From the NCBI GenBank assembly GCA_963662175.1, contig OY759217.1:19904562-19968561 (forward strand): DNA of 64,000 nucleotides, given 5' to 3'. Every line of letters begins with the position of its first letter. Position 1 is the stretch's first letter. The position numbers were made by a program, and so were the translations under genes. The notes beneath the pieces are model-generated. The model saw only the letters and a program-made list of their open reading frames with translations. It did not search any database and was not told where the DNA came from. This document shows positions 54,983 through 64,000 of this stretch, piece after piece. The DNA comes from Aradus depressus. Taxonomy: Eukaryota; Arthropoda; Insecta; Hemiptera; Aradidae.

Positions 54983-55101
54983 CCTGTACTCTCCAAGATG
55001 GTTGACAACGCAGGTGAAGAAGACATCTCGTCCTTGTACCACTGTCTGGTTGTCCAGATTTTCCAAAAACACAGGCTCGTACTCTGCCTGAGCCTGTTGG
55101 C
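54983..55101 (-). CDS. DIP-family gene, exon starting Ig domain 1
   Basis: Acceptor AATGTTTCAG and donor TACAGG|GTGAGA bound 119 nt: two bases completing a split codon, then 39 codons, ending in phase 0. The product runs QQAQAEYEPVFLENLDNQTV, then VQGRDVFFTCVVNHLGEYR: the N-terminal Ig1 strand with the first cysteine, a possible N-glycosylation site (NQT) and the HLGxYR|VAW junction typical of DIPs, which continues exactly into exon 10017-10202. The split first codon places the end of a signal-peptide exon further upstream (above 55101); none was identified to 64000. Role: extracellular Ig recognition domain of a synaptic adhesion protein. Confidence 0.94.
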
Positions 55102-55687
55102 CTGAAACATTGATACAACTATTAAATTTAAGAAATAAGAAAACTTATGGATAGAAACTCCTTCACTATTACAGTAAGCAAACCTTTTATATTCAGTGTT
55201 TTAAAATTAAATTTATCTCCTGGCCAATGTTTTTCACAAAGTTGTATCAAGTCTTTGAGAACTTTTCAAATCTACAAAAGTTCAAACTTTCTGACCTAAT
55301 TATTTTTGCAACTATTAACTTCTTCGAAGTCACTTAATTAAAATCTCAGTCGTGAACCATTAAATACAGAACAGACCTTGAGAACCTTTATGTCATATAT
55401 ACCTACTTCAAAATACTTTAAATTTAATGTTTTACACATTAAATTGTGAGTAAAAATAAAACCTAAATATAGTTTCATATTAAGCAAACAGACTTATAAC
55501 TGCTAATTATTATTTTATTTTCTCAAGTCGATTAAGTAACATACAGTTTGAACAATAAATGACGTTTTATGTCCCAGCTGAGGTCTGCACTTTACTGTTT
55601 CATTTAATAGGAGTCTAAAACTGGAAACAAAATAAATTATCTTTGAATCTGATGGTTAATTACTGGAAATGCTGATGTTTACGAAAA

Positions 55688-55765
55688 AAAAGTCGGTGAA
55701 TCATCGGCAATGTACCTCCCCATTAACTTTTCGCTGTCCCTCCAATACCAGTCGACCGTCTGCAC
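55688..55765 (+). repeat. Satellite-element left module, isolated
   Basis: GTCGGTGAATCATCGGCAAT, CCATTAACTTTTCGCTGTCC and CAATACCAGTCGACCGTCTG. Same orientation as 31745-31855. Between 55102 and 56270 nothing else is recognised. Confidence 0.6.
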
Positions 55766-56267
55766 AAATAATTATTTGATAATAATAAAATTATAATCAA
55801 TATGCTACTTAACATTTTCTGCTGTGATATTGAACGAATGAAAATGAAGAGACATTTTATTCTGTGACCGATATTTTAAGAATAAATAACTACATGAAAG
55901 TCAAAAGAAAGAAACAATAAAATAAAATATCAATTAGCCCTAAGAAGAAAAACAAAAAAAAAAAAAATAAATTAAATTAGGGCTAATAAAATCAATTATT
56001 ATTATTTGTCTAAAAATAGCTGTTAGGAGTGAAATAAAATTGACTAGTCGCATTTTGTTTTAAAACGAAATGTGAACAACCATTGAATGAAGGACAAAAG
56101 ATGACGATCAGCTGTTTTAAATAATATGAGACGGTCGAAGGAGAGATGTGGAAGTGGACAGTCTAGAGAGAGAAGTGTTTTTTAGGCTTAAGGTAGTGAA
56201 CCAGTCTGAGTGAGAGAAGACGTAGAGGAGATGTAGGGGTGAAAAGAACAGTGAAGTAGATGTGCAA

Positions 56268-56270
<3 letters not shown>

Positions 56271-56312
<42 letters not shown>
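56271..56312. repeat. (AT)n microsatellite
   Basis: About 20 TA dinucleotides. A shorter (AT)n run is at 58331-58350. Confidence 0.95.
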
Positions 56313-56315
<3 letters not shown>

Positions 56316-56344
56316 TATATGTCCAAAATTTGTATGTTGTTAAT

Positions 56345-57845
56345 ATTAACATAATTTTGTGTTGATACATTCATTACATCGGCAGTTATTAGATTTTTTG
56401 AGTTGAGCCCCCTCCCCTGGACCTTTCTTCTTTTCGGCCAATTTTGCTGACATTTAACAGGTATTGTCGATACGATAGAATGGTCGAAGATTTGATTAGA
56501 TGTCATTATGTCATTTTCACGGATGGAGCGAAGTGTGAACAAGGTTGTGGCTCGGCTTTTTACGATCCTCAGAGGGACTACAGGGATATGTTCTCTTTGC
56601 CATCTTGTTTCTCTGTGCTGTCTGCCGAACTTATAGCTATTTTAGTGGCCCTCAAATATGCTTTGCAGATGGATGAAATTAGAAATTTGGTTATTTTCAG
56701 CGATAGTCAACTCTCGTTATGGCAACTAAGCAATTTCACTTATAAGAATATCAACAATATTGTATTAGAGATCGTAGAAAGTGTCTGCTTGCTTGAGAAT
56801 AAAGGAACAAGAGTTAGGTTTCTTTGGGTGAAGGGACATGCGGGTATTAAGGGCAATGAGATGGCGGACAGTTTGGCGAGGAGAGCGGTCTCTGAGGGGA
56901 CAGCCCTGGGCAAATCATGTCTTCCCTATATAGACTTGGTTGGAGAGGTGAGGAAGAGATTGTGGTTTGATTGGCAGCAGGAGTACGCTTCTTCGGAGAA
57001 AGGATCATTTTATAAGAAAATTAATCCACAAGTTCAGCTCAAACCATGGTTCCATGGGGAAAATCTAACAAAGGACTTTTGTAAGTCAATTTGCCGACTG
57101 AGAGCTAACCACGGTATTTGTGGATGGTATCTTCACAGAATAAGTCTGACCGAAACCTCCAAGTGAAGGCATTGTGACGAGGTCGAGACTCTGGAGCACA
57201 TGATTATGAGTTGTAGTAAGTACCAAATAGAACGAATAACAATCCACTGTAGAGAAATTGGTAACAGAGCCTTTTTGCTACACCACATTATTGGCAACAA
57301 ACAATACTGAGATATATGGTAGTATTGTGCAGTTTTTAGGGTCGGTGAATGCAAAAGTCTAAATTTAATATTACATAGACTGGCTATGGTGAAAAGCTAA
57401 GGCCAAGAAGAGGAAAAAAACAAAAAAAAAAACAGGTATTGTCCTCATGGGGTTTTGACTATGAAACTTCATGTCCATGTATTCGTTATATTGGCAGTTA
57501 TTGAGATTTTTGAGTTGTGCACCTTAGATCTTCCCCTTCCCTTGGACCGATTCCGCTGAAAATTAATATATGTCGCCCTTATGGGGTTTTGAATTTTCTT
57601 ATGAATTTTGTGACGATACATTCATTACAGAGGTAGGGCTGACTTGCAGGGTTCTGGATACACATATCAAAATTTGTGTTGAAACATTTATTCTATCGGG
57701 AGTTATCGAGTTCATAGACAGACGTATTTTGTCATTTTTGGTATCACAAGATCGGTAAACATGAAATTCGTTGAAAACTCCGCATTGAATTTTTGACTGA
57801 TTACATTATTTTCTAAAGCTGGAAAAGTAAAAAAGTTTAACACCT
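56345..57845 (+). repeat. Satellite element, copy with few monomers, split by a LINE
   Basis: Monomer 1 (56357 on): GTTGATACATTCATTACATC and CGGCAGTTATTAGATTTTTT. It is interrupted at 56469 and resumes at 57431 with CAGGTATTGTCCTCATGGGG. Later pieces have TGGCAGTTATTGAGATTTTT, CCGATTCCGCTGAAAATTAA and GTTGAAACATTTATTCTATC, then the right module ATGAAATTCGTTGAAAACTC with TTTTTGACTGATTACATTA. So two to three monomers occur with the right module, against about 72 at 31.9-42.0 kb. Confidence 0.75.
56469..57430 (+). mobile_element. 5'-truncated LINE with RNase H domain and 13-bp target duplication
   Basis: The frame to 57166 encodes an RNase H domain with all four acidic positions: VIFTDGAKCEQGCGSAFYD (Asp), VLSAELIAILVALKYA (Glu), LVIFSDSQLSLWQLS (Asp), then VKGHAGIKGNEMADSLARRA (His/Asp). 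A C-terminal region follows (FHGENLTKDFCKSICRLRA), then after a stop the zinc-like HCDEVETLEHMIMSCSKY. It ends in A-rich AAAAAACAAAAAAAAAA. AACAGGTATTGTC flanks it at 56456-56468 and 57431-57443, a perfect 13-bp duplication. RT and endonuclease are missing, as expected of a truncated insertion. I, Jockey-related or LOA groups have such RNase H domains. Confidence 0.93.
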
Positions 57846-58398
57846 TTATTCTAGTGGAGAGTAATAATAATTTAAAATACTTGTAGGGAAATTAACGATT
57901 TTCGATATTTCTCTATGAACTAATAAAAACTTACGAGTAATGATTACTGGATGAAGTTACTTCTTGACAAAGATTTGTAATGATGGGATGCAGTCACGCG
58001 ACATCTTAACATCTTTATTTATTCCCCCACCAGGCCGACATCAATGCGTCGTTATTTAACAAAAAATATGATTTCATGCAAAACGGAGATTGGAAATTTT
58101 GATGTATGTATATTTTTCTCTCTAATTGCCAGTAAACCAGGGGTTTTGTTTTGTTCGTATTTTTCAGTAGACATAAAAACAACTCCTATTAATGTATTAG
58201 ACAATAAAATATATCATTGCAAAAATTATTGCTGAATATACGGACTGGTCTGCTCTACCAGCTGCACAGCAGACAATCCCCAGACTTTCTGTTGAAAACA
58301 ACTAACAATTTACAAGACAATAATACGACTTTATATATATATATATATATGTGTGTAAGCACTTACATGTAAGTACTTACCTATATGTAGGCACTGAC
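57846..58398. other. No recognised gene
   Basis: AT-rich. The ORF at 58044-58235 has no start context or resemblance. GTAAGCACTTACATGTAAGT at about 58356 is a small palindromic repeat. Confidence 0.35.
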
Positions 58399-59094
58399 AT
58401 ATGGGTAATTCCACACCAACTCAGCATGACGTTACACCCACCGATTTTTTTATGAAAAACTAATGTCATTTTTGGATTCCTCATCCAAAAATAAGCTTAA
58501 ATACAAATTTTCAGCCTTTTTCGTTCGATATTTTTTTCCACAGAAGGAAAACATTTTGTTGTATTTTTTCGAGTTTTTCACAATACGATTATATATTTTT
58601 TGATTTTAACTATCAATATCGGCTGAAAAAATTTGTTTTAAAGATGATTTCAATCGGAAATTTTCTGTAGATTTCGAAAATGTTATCGAAAATATAAAAA
58701 AAATTGACCTTTTCACTGAAAATGGCAATTTATAATTTTTATCACATTTTTTTCATGATTTTTTTTCGACATGCTAGTACACCTATTTTTCATCCGTAAC
58801 ACATAGAAATTGTTGTTCGGGAGTTGAACTTCCATAAAAAAAAATTTTTCGTTCTGGGTTAAACATGTTTATGAACTGTATAATAGCAATTAAAGTAATT
58901 ATCTATTTTAAGTGAAGAACTCGAAAAAATACAACAAAATGTTTTCTTTCTGTAGAAAAGAATATCGATCGAAAAAGGCTGAAAATTTGTATTTAAGCTT
59001 ATTTTTGGATGAGGAATCCAAAAATGACATTAGTTTTCCATAAAAAAATCGGTGGGTGTAACGTCATGCTGAGTTGGTGTGGAATTACCCATAT
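58399..59094. repeat. Foldback MITE, GGGTAATTCCACACC family
   Basis: Arms of about 180 bp: ATATGGGTAATTCCACACCA, AACTCAGCATGACGTTACAC, CATTTTTGGATTCCTCATCC, each mirrored on the right side. The loop of about 330 bp is AT-rich. Flanking ATAT repeats hide the target duplication. ORFs on both strands at 58999-59350 start inside the right arm. Confidence 0.92.
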
Positions 59095-59370
59095 ATATAT
59101 ATTATATGGAATAGGGACTCGAATTTCCAACCTTACCCTCAAAAGTAATCTAAAAATTCCTTTTGTTTTTGGCATCATCAAGTCTCTCTTCTCTAAATTC
59201 CACTCTAACCTTCCATGTCAATCCCGACGCTCGACGCTTGCCCTTTCGCTCATATTTTATTTATTGTTTTGTAAATTGCTGATATATTTTGTATTACTAT
59301 TCTCTCTTCTTACGGACATCACATTTCCCGATTGTAAATATTCAAAATAAAGAATAAAAAAATAATTATT
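59095..59370 (+). pseudogene. Probable Jockey-like LINE 3' end
   Basis: SNLTLKSNLKIPFVFGIIKS followed by FSKFHSNLPCQSR resembles the IPxVxExI...KxHxNLxxHPN C-terminus of Jockey-group ORF2 proteins; the remainder is 3' UTR-like, ending in AATAAAGAATAAAAAAATAA. Only the last about 40 codons are left. Confidence 0.45.
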
Positions 59371-60160
59371 TACATTTTTATTTTAACATATTCATTATTC
59401 TTTCCAAAATGCCGTCGCATGAAATATATTTCCAACGGAAATTTATTTTCTATTCTATAACTTTGTTCCTATCTCAAATCTGGGGACACAGGAGTGAGAA
59501 TCGATTCTTCGACGACCTGCGAAAAATCGTATATCATATCAAACAAGTAATTCAGTTTTCTCTACAACTATTAATTGAAAAAGTTTTTGATTAGGTTATA
59601 AACATAAGCGGTATCTTGTGAAGAGTACTTTCGTCCGATTTCGACTAAAATCTGATCTCTAAATTCCAAATTTCAAGTTCATGTTTACAATCATTGGGTT
59701 TGCGGTAGAGCTCTCGCAACTTTCCAACTCTCCACAAACACAAACACAAGCTCAGACATCATTGCGAAAATGATCAAAACGTATTCCATTGAAACCTCGA
59801 TCTCGGATTTTCCCATAATTACAATACTTCCTTATACTATAGCTATAATAAACCAATGAATATATGATTGAAAAACATAAATGGTTCAGTCTGTAACAAT
59901 ACGAAACATTTATTGTTGGTCATGGCTGGCAATTTCGTTCCAGTTGTCGTCTCCGGCTCTAGTCTCTGTGGAATATGGAAGGATCCGAGGGAAGGAAAGT
60001 GAAGTTTTGATTTTTACTGTTTCCATAAAGGGGAAGGGAGACTGGGCCCCCAACTCATATCATTTGGGTTTTGGAGAGGGGGTAGACTAAGAAGAAATTG
60101 ATAGCCTCGCCTTCCCAGCGTTTTTCATTCAGCCCCCCCCACCCTATCCAAGTCTCCAAT
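59371..60160. other. No recognised gene
   Basis: Short ORFs at 59409-59594 and 59881-60090 lack resemblance or context. Confidence 0.3.
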
Positions 60161-60162
60161 TT

Positions 60163-60420
60163 TGCAGTTAATACCTGTCACTGAACCAAACACTTCGCTC
60201 ACCCAATCACTGTCCCACAGTTTTTTTGCAGTTAATACCTGTCACTGAACCAAACACTTCGCTCACCCAATCACTGTCCCACAGTTTTTTTGCAGTTAAT
60301 ACTGTCACTGAACCAAACACTTCGCTCACCCAATCACTGTCCGACGCTCACCCAATCACTGTCCGACGCTCACCCAATCACTGTCCGACGCTCACCCAAT
60401 CACTGTCCCACAGTTTTTTT
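60163..60420. repeat. 62-bp minisatellite with a 22-bp sub-array
   Basis: Three units of GCAGTTAATACCTGTCACTG, AACCAAACACTTCGCTCACC, CAATCACTGTCCCACAGTTT; in the third unit the part GACGCTCACCCAATCACTGT is itself repeated about three times with a 22-bp period. The ORF across it is a repeat frame. Confidence 0.93.
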
Positions 60421-60514
60421 CTAAAAAATGTTCATTGAAATACTTTTTTTTTGTTTTGAATAATCCCAAAGCAATATTAGCAATAATGTAGATGTTGATT
60501 AGCGACTGTAGATT

Positions 60515-61147
60515 CTAATTGTAGAAATATTGAGGGTCAGTCAAAGATGGAAGAAAACACTATTCAAATGCCAACGTTTCGATATCTTTTATATCATCAT
60601 CAGGGCCTACAAACATGGGGGGAAATCAAGATTAGAATCAAAAATTAACCAAAAATTTTTTGTTGATAAACATTACTGAACGTTAAAAATACATTATAAA
60701 AAGTTAAAAATTGAAACTGACTTACTATGAATACACCTATTTGTCTATTTCCATTATTAATGTTTATGTTTAGTAATGTATTCATATTTAATTTTAATGT
60801 TTAATAATGTATTCATAGTAAGTCATTTTAATGTTTACTCTTTATTATGTTCCACCTATTTGTCTATTTCCATTATTAATGTTTATGTTTAGTAATGTAT
60901 TCATATTTAATTTTAATGTTTAGTAATGTATTCATAGTAATTCAGTTTTAATTTTTAACTTGTTATAATGTATTTTTAACGTTCAGTAATGTTTATCAAC
61001 AAAAAATTGTTGTTTATTTTTGATTCTAATATTGATTTCCCCCCCATGTTTGTAGACCCTGATGATGATATAAAATATATCGAAACGTTGGCATTTGAAT
61101 AGTGTTTTCTTCCATCTTTGACTGACCCTCAATATTCCTACAATTAG
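60515..61147. repeat. Foldback element, AACGTTGG family, copy 2
   Basis: CTAATTGTAGAAATATTGAG at the left and CTCAATATTCCTACAATTAG at the right bound arms of about 165 bp with CGAAACGTTGGCATTTGAAT. The spacer contains a direct duplication of about 110 bp (ACACCTATTTGTCTATTTCC-like units at about 60733 and 60845). Related to 232-500. Confidence 0.9.
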
Positions 61148-62119
61148 CAATAATGTTATCATTAATTTTGAATTTTCGCAACACGATTGCTGACCAAACA
61201 GAAGACAATACGAATCCGTAAACGTAATTCCTGAAGTGTTTCTTTGCAAGCAAGATCTGATTTTCTAAGCTAATTTCATTCATCAACACATGTATCTATT
61301 GTGATGTACACTACGGAACATTTTTTTTATGAATAAAAAGTAATTTTTTTATTATAATCTAATATCATATATATATTAGATATATATCAAGGTGTTTGAG
61401 AAACAAAACAAGAAAACATATAAAAAACAGCTGTGAAATAGTGTTAAATGTAATGGAGTCGTGAGCTAGCTCTTAAACGGTGCATGTGGTTTGATATGTT
61501 TTTTTAAATAAAAATGAAGTTGAACAATTAAATGAAAGTTGACTGGGGTGGAATTAAAGTGTGAAGAGTTGACGGGGTCTGGTTTTTTTGTGGTAGAGGC
61601 GTCGAGAAGGTACAATTAATAATATATATTTTTCAATATGCCCAAATAAAAAAAGAAATAGTTTTTTAAGTATTAATTTAATGTTTTTGTGCCATTGTAA
61701 ATTTTTGTTTTGTTTGTTCAAATAAGTTTTTTTTAAATTTAAATATGTAAATATAGATAATAACCCAATTATTTGTCCTCTTCAAATTCTATTCTATTCA
61801 TCTTCCCTGTTGTCCCAGTAGTATCATTTAAAAAACCTTTGGATTAGAAATTAATATTATTTAAAATTATTTAAAAATTGGTATCTCTTTGTGAATCCAA
61901 GTGTAAAGTTCGTTTAATTGAATTTTTTTTCGTTGTATACGTGTACTTTCTTAAAAATTGCACGTCTTAAATTATTGATAATATTTTTTTAGGGCAATTT
62001 TCGGCAAACTACTGTAGAAATCAAAATTTAAATAAACAAAAGAGATCAAATTTCTACAGGAAATGTGGTAGCAAACAAGCTTTTATCACACTATACTATT
62101 ATATGATCATACCCACACC
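61148..62119. other. No recognised gene
   Basis: AT-rich, low complexity. Overlapping minus-strand ORFs at 60983-61289 derive partly from the foldback arm. Confidence 0.35.
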
Positions 62120-62360
62120 ACACACACACACTCACAATGTGATTCTGGAAACACATTTCAAATTTATACATTGTCTATCAGAAGTTACTGTGTTTACAGA
62201 TTTACAGAAAGGTATTGGCAGATAGCAACATTTGTTTTGCATTTTTGCAATCACAGAGGGTTGAAAAACATGAAACACCGGAGAAAACTCAACTTCGAAT
62301 TTCTGACCGATTACATAACTTCTCCTATACTTTGTATAGCTGGAGAAGTAAAACAAATTA
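62120..62360 (+). repeat. Satellite element, short copy
   Basis: Partial monomer GTGATTCTGGAAACACATTT, then the right module AAACATGAAACACCGGAGAA, TTTCTGACCGATTACATAAC and CTCCTATACTTTGTATAGCT, the best preserved right end. Confidence 0.7.
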
Positions 62361-64000
62361 CAACAAAGAACTTGTTTAACGTTTATATTGTTTAGTTTAA
62401 GAAAATAAAAAAAATATATATATATTCTCTATCGGTTTACTGTTGAACTTTGTGCTGAGGATGGCGTAACATACATTCGTGAAAGGAATGGTTTATTCAA
62501 AAAAAGATCTTGAATTCTTAACTGTGCTAATCGGCCCAATAATCTATAAGCAGGACACAAATTAGAGAGACTGTATTCGCTTTTTGAGTACAGGAGATTC
62601 CTACGACAGTCTAATTAACTAATTAAATTAATTCTAAACTTTTTTCGTCGTCCCACTCTATAAATGTTGTTTCAGTATTTAAAAATTATAAGTGACCTAG
62701 TAAATAATAATATATAAAAGCAAAAAAAAAAAAAAGTGAATTAGTTAACGTTTGATTGAAAGAATTTATCAATCCAATACATCAAACTTATAAAGTCCGT
62801 CTCCACTGAACGCGCACAAACAATGAATTTCTTTTGACCGACATCAGTTGGAACACGAACAGATACTTGCAAACGTTTTGCGCGCTTGTTGGCTTCATTT
62901 GTTTCCTCTAATTGCTTTGTTCTTAGTCCAATGTGGCTGATGAATTTGCTTTTGTTTATTGTAACAGGTGGATATGGATCATTTTGGGGCTATGTTTTAA
63001 ATCTGATGGTTGTTGTCTGCAGGGTGTAGCCAGAGAAGATGTTGAGGGTGTCCCTTGGTCAGGAGCAATGGAGCAAGACTGGATATAGTCTGGCCCTAGT
63101 CTGTAGAAAACAGAATGAGGAAGAAGAACAAACAATATAACATGTGAGGTCAATAATGAATTGAGAGCAGGTACTGGAATCTTTCTGTTCTTTTTAATTA
63201 ACTATATGTAAATTAATTAATATTCTTTCAACTGTTATTGGAATTATCCTCACCAATGGCTCCGGTTGTTTTATTCAAAGCTCACAGAGAATATTAAAAA
63301 GAAATTCCTGGTAAATCCAATCACCAGTCAAACCAATAAAAAACAGAAATTTCTGGAACTGTCATCCGCTCAGACAATGAAATATTGCACCCTCAATGAA
63401 ATTTTAAACGTCTGTCTCCGAACCAGAGCTATAGTAAAAGGAATCAGTCATCAAATCATCAGAGAATATTATCGTTAAAAAAAAAAAAATTAGATAAAAT
63501 TATAATAGAACTTTCTTATTCCAACAAATTTCAATAAAAAAAAAACTACCAAGAATAAAAATATATTTTAAAATTTAAACACTAATATGAAATATTTCCT
63601 ATGGAAATTTATTTTAAATTATTTGGGGCGCTATAACTTTGTTCGTATTGGTCCTATCTCAAGTTTAAGGACATCAGCGATTGAGAATGTAATAAGGAAC
63701 ACTTTTAGTAAGAAACGATTATTCGATAGGACTCACAGTTTCCGCGTAAATCAAGCTAACATCTAAAAAAGGACTGCTTTCGGGCATGTATCTCGCAAAC
63801 TGGGCAACCTTCGAAAAAAGTATTGCCGGACCAATAATTTGGATTCACACATAAGACTTTTCTTTTACTAATAAATAAGTCAACAGAACGATGGATGAAA
63901 CAATAATACTCTTTGTTTGCTATAGTTTTTGTTTCATCAATCATTTTAGCTTAGTTTCCAGTTCCTCATATCAGATTTATTATTTAAATCTAGGGATTTC
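62361..64000. other. No recognised gene
   Basis: AT-rich. The ORF at 63266-63478 (ITSQTNKKQKFLELSSAQTM, ending before an A-run) and the minus-strand ORF at 62956-63153 are not placed in any family. The latter begins MTSHVILFVLLPHSVF, which could pass for a signal peptide, but no phase-1 donor linking it to DIP exon 54983-55101 was established. Confidence 0.3.

Noticed and set aside
62956..63153. Minus-strand ORF beginning with a signal-peptide-like stretch, candidate first exon of DIP
   Set aside because: No donor of the required phase was identified, and the rest of the frame does not resemble a DIP N-terminus.

Overview
The window is AT-rich nuclear DNA from an insect. The evidence is spliced exons of a dpr-interacting-protein (DIP) immunoglobulin gene, tRNA-derived SINEs, several non-LTR retrotransposon families and (CCTAA)n, the arthropod telomere pentamer, in a SINE tail. 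The order cannot be fixed from the sequence. Hemiptera is a guess only. No bacterial features, CRISPR arrays or free-standing rRNA or tRNA genes are visible.

Host genes. (1) A DIP-family cell-surface protein is encoded on the minus strand. Three phase-compatible exons are present: 54983-55101 (start of Ig1), 10017-10202 (rest of Ig1) and 6834-7023 (start of Ig2). Introns are about 44.8 kb and 3.0 kb. The signal-peptide exon and the exons for the rest of Ig2, Ig3 and the membrane anchor were not found and probably lie outside. (2) Inside the 44.8-kb DIP intron, on the opposite strand, is a probable small secreted-protein gene that I do not recognise: a TATA/initiator core promoter at 31103-31138, a signal-peptide exon at 31135-31279, and coding exons at 42299-42443 and 43247-43388. 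Exons 2 and 3 fit together in phase. Exon 1 to exon 2 is off by one base, so either a small exon or another donor is missing from the model, or exon 1 belongs to a different transcript.

Repeats, left to right. 1-6.5 kb: a pogo/Tigger-like TIR element, a TIR MITE with a SINE inside, and foldback elements. 7.5-11 kb: LINE 3' fragments, a SINE, a miniature LTR element (TRIM) and a degenerate ORF between DIP exons. 11.6-19.2 kb: SINEs, then a 2.2-kb and a 3.0-kb copy of one composite element in tandem, each carrying a 66-bp and a 141-146-bp minisatellite. 20-25 kb: Jockey-like and other LINE pseudogenes and a 746-bp foldback. 25.2-28.0 kb: a gag/protease remnant and a 2.1-kb foldback. 28.8-30 kb: a Jockey-like pseudogene. 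31.9-42.0 kb: a 10-kb satellite of 141-bp monomers, which appears to be the expanded interior of a dispersed element, since the same flanking modules occur with few monomers elsewhere in the window. 43.7-52.0 kb: two nearly identical R1-like LINE pieces in head-to-head orientation inside a poly(C)-rich satellite, bounded by direct repeats. 52-64 kb: satellite-element copies, one interrupted by a 5'-truncated RNase H LINE with a 13-bp target duplication, two foldbacks, a minisatellite and largely empty AT-rich sequence.

Most long ORFs here are not genes. Those in 14-17 kb and 34-41 kb exist because monomer lengths (66 and 141 bp) are multiples of three. Nearly all other ORFs over 80 codons are decayed retrotransposon sequence. 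All element classifications are by eye; clade names are tentative.
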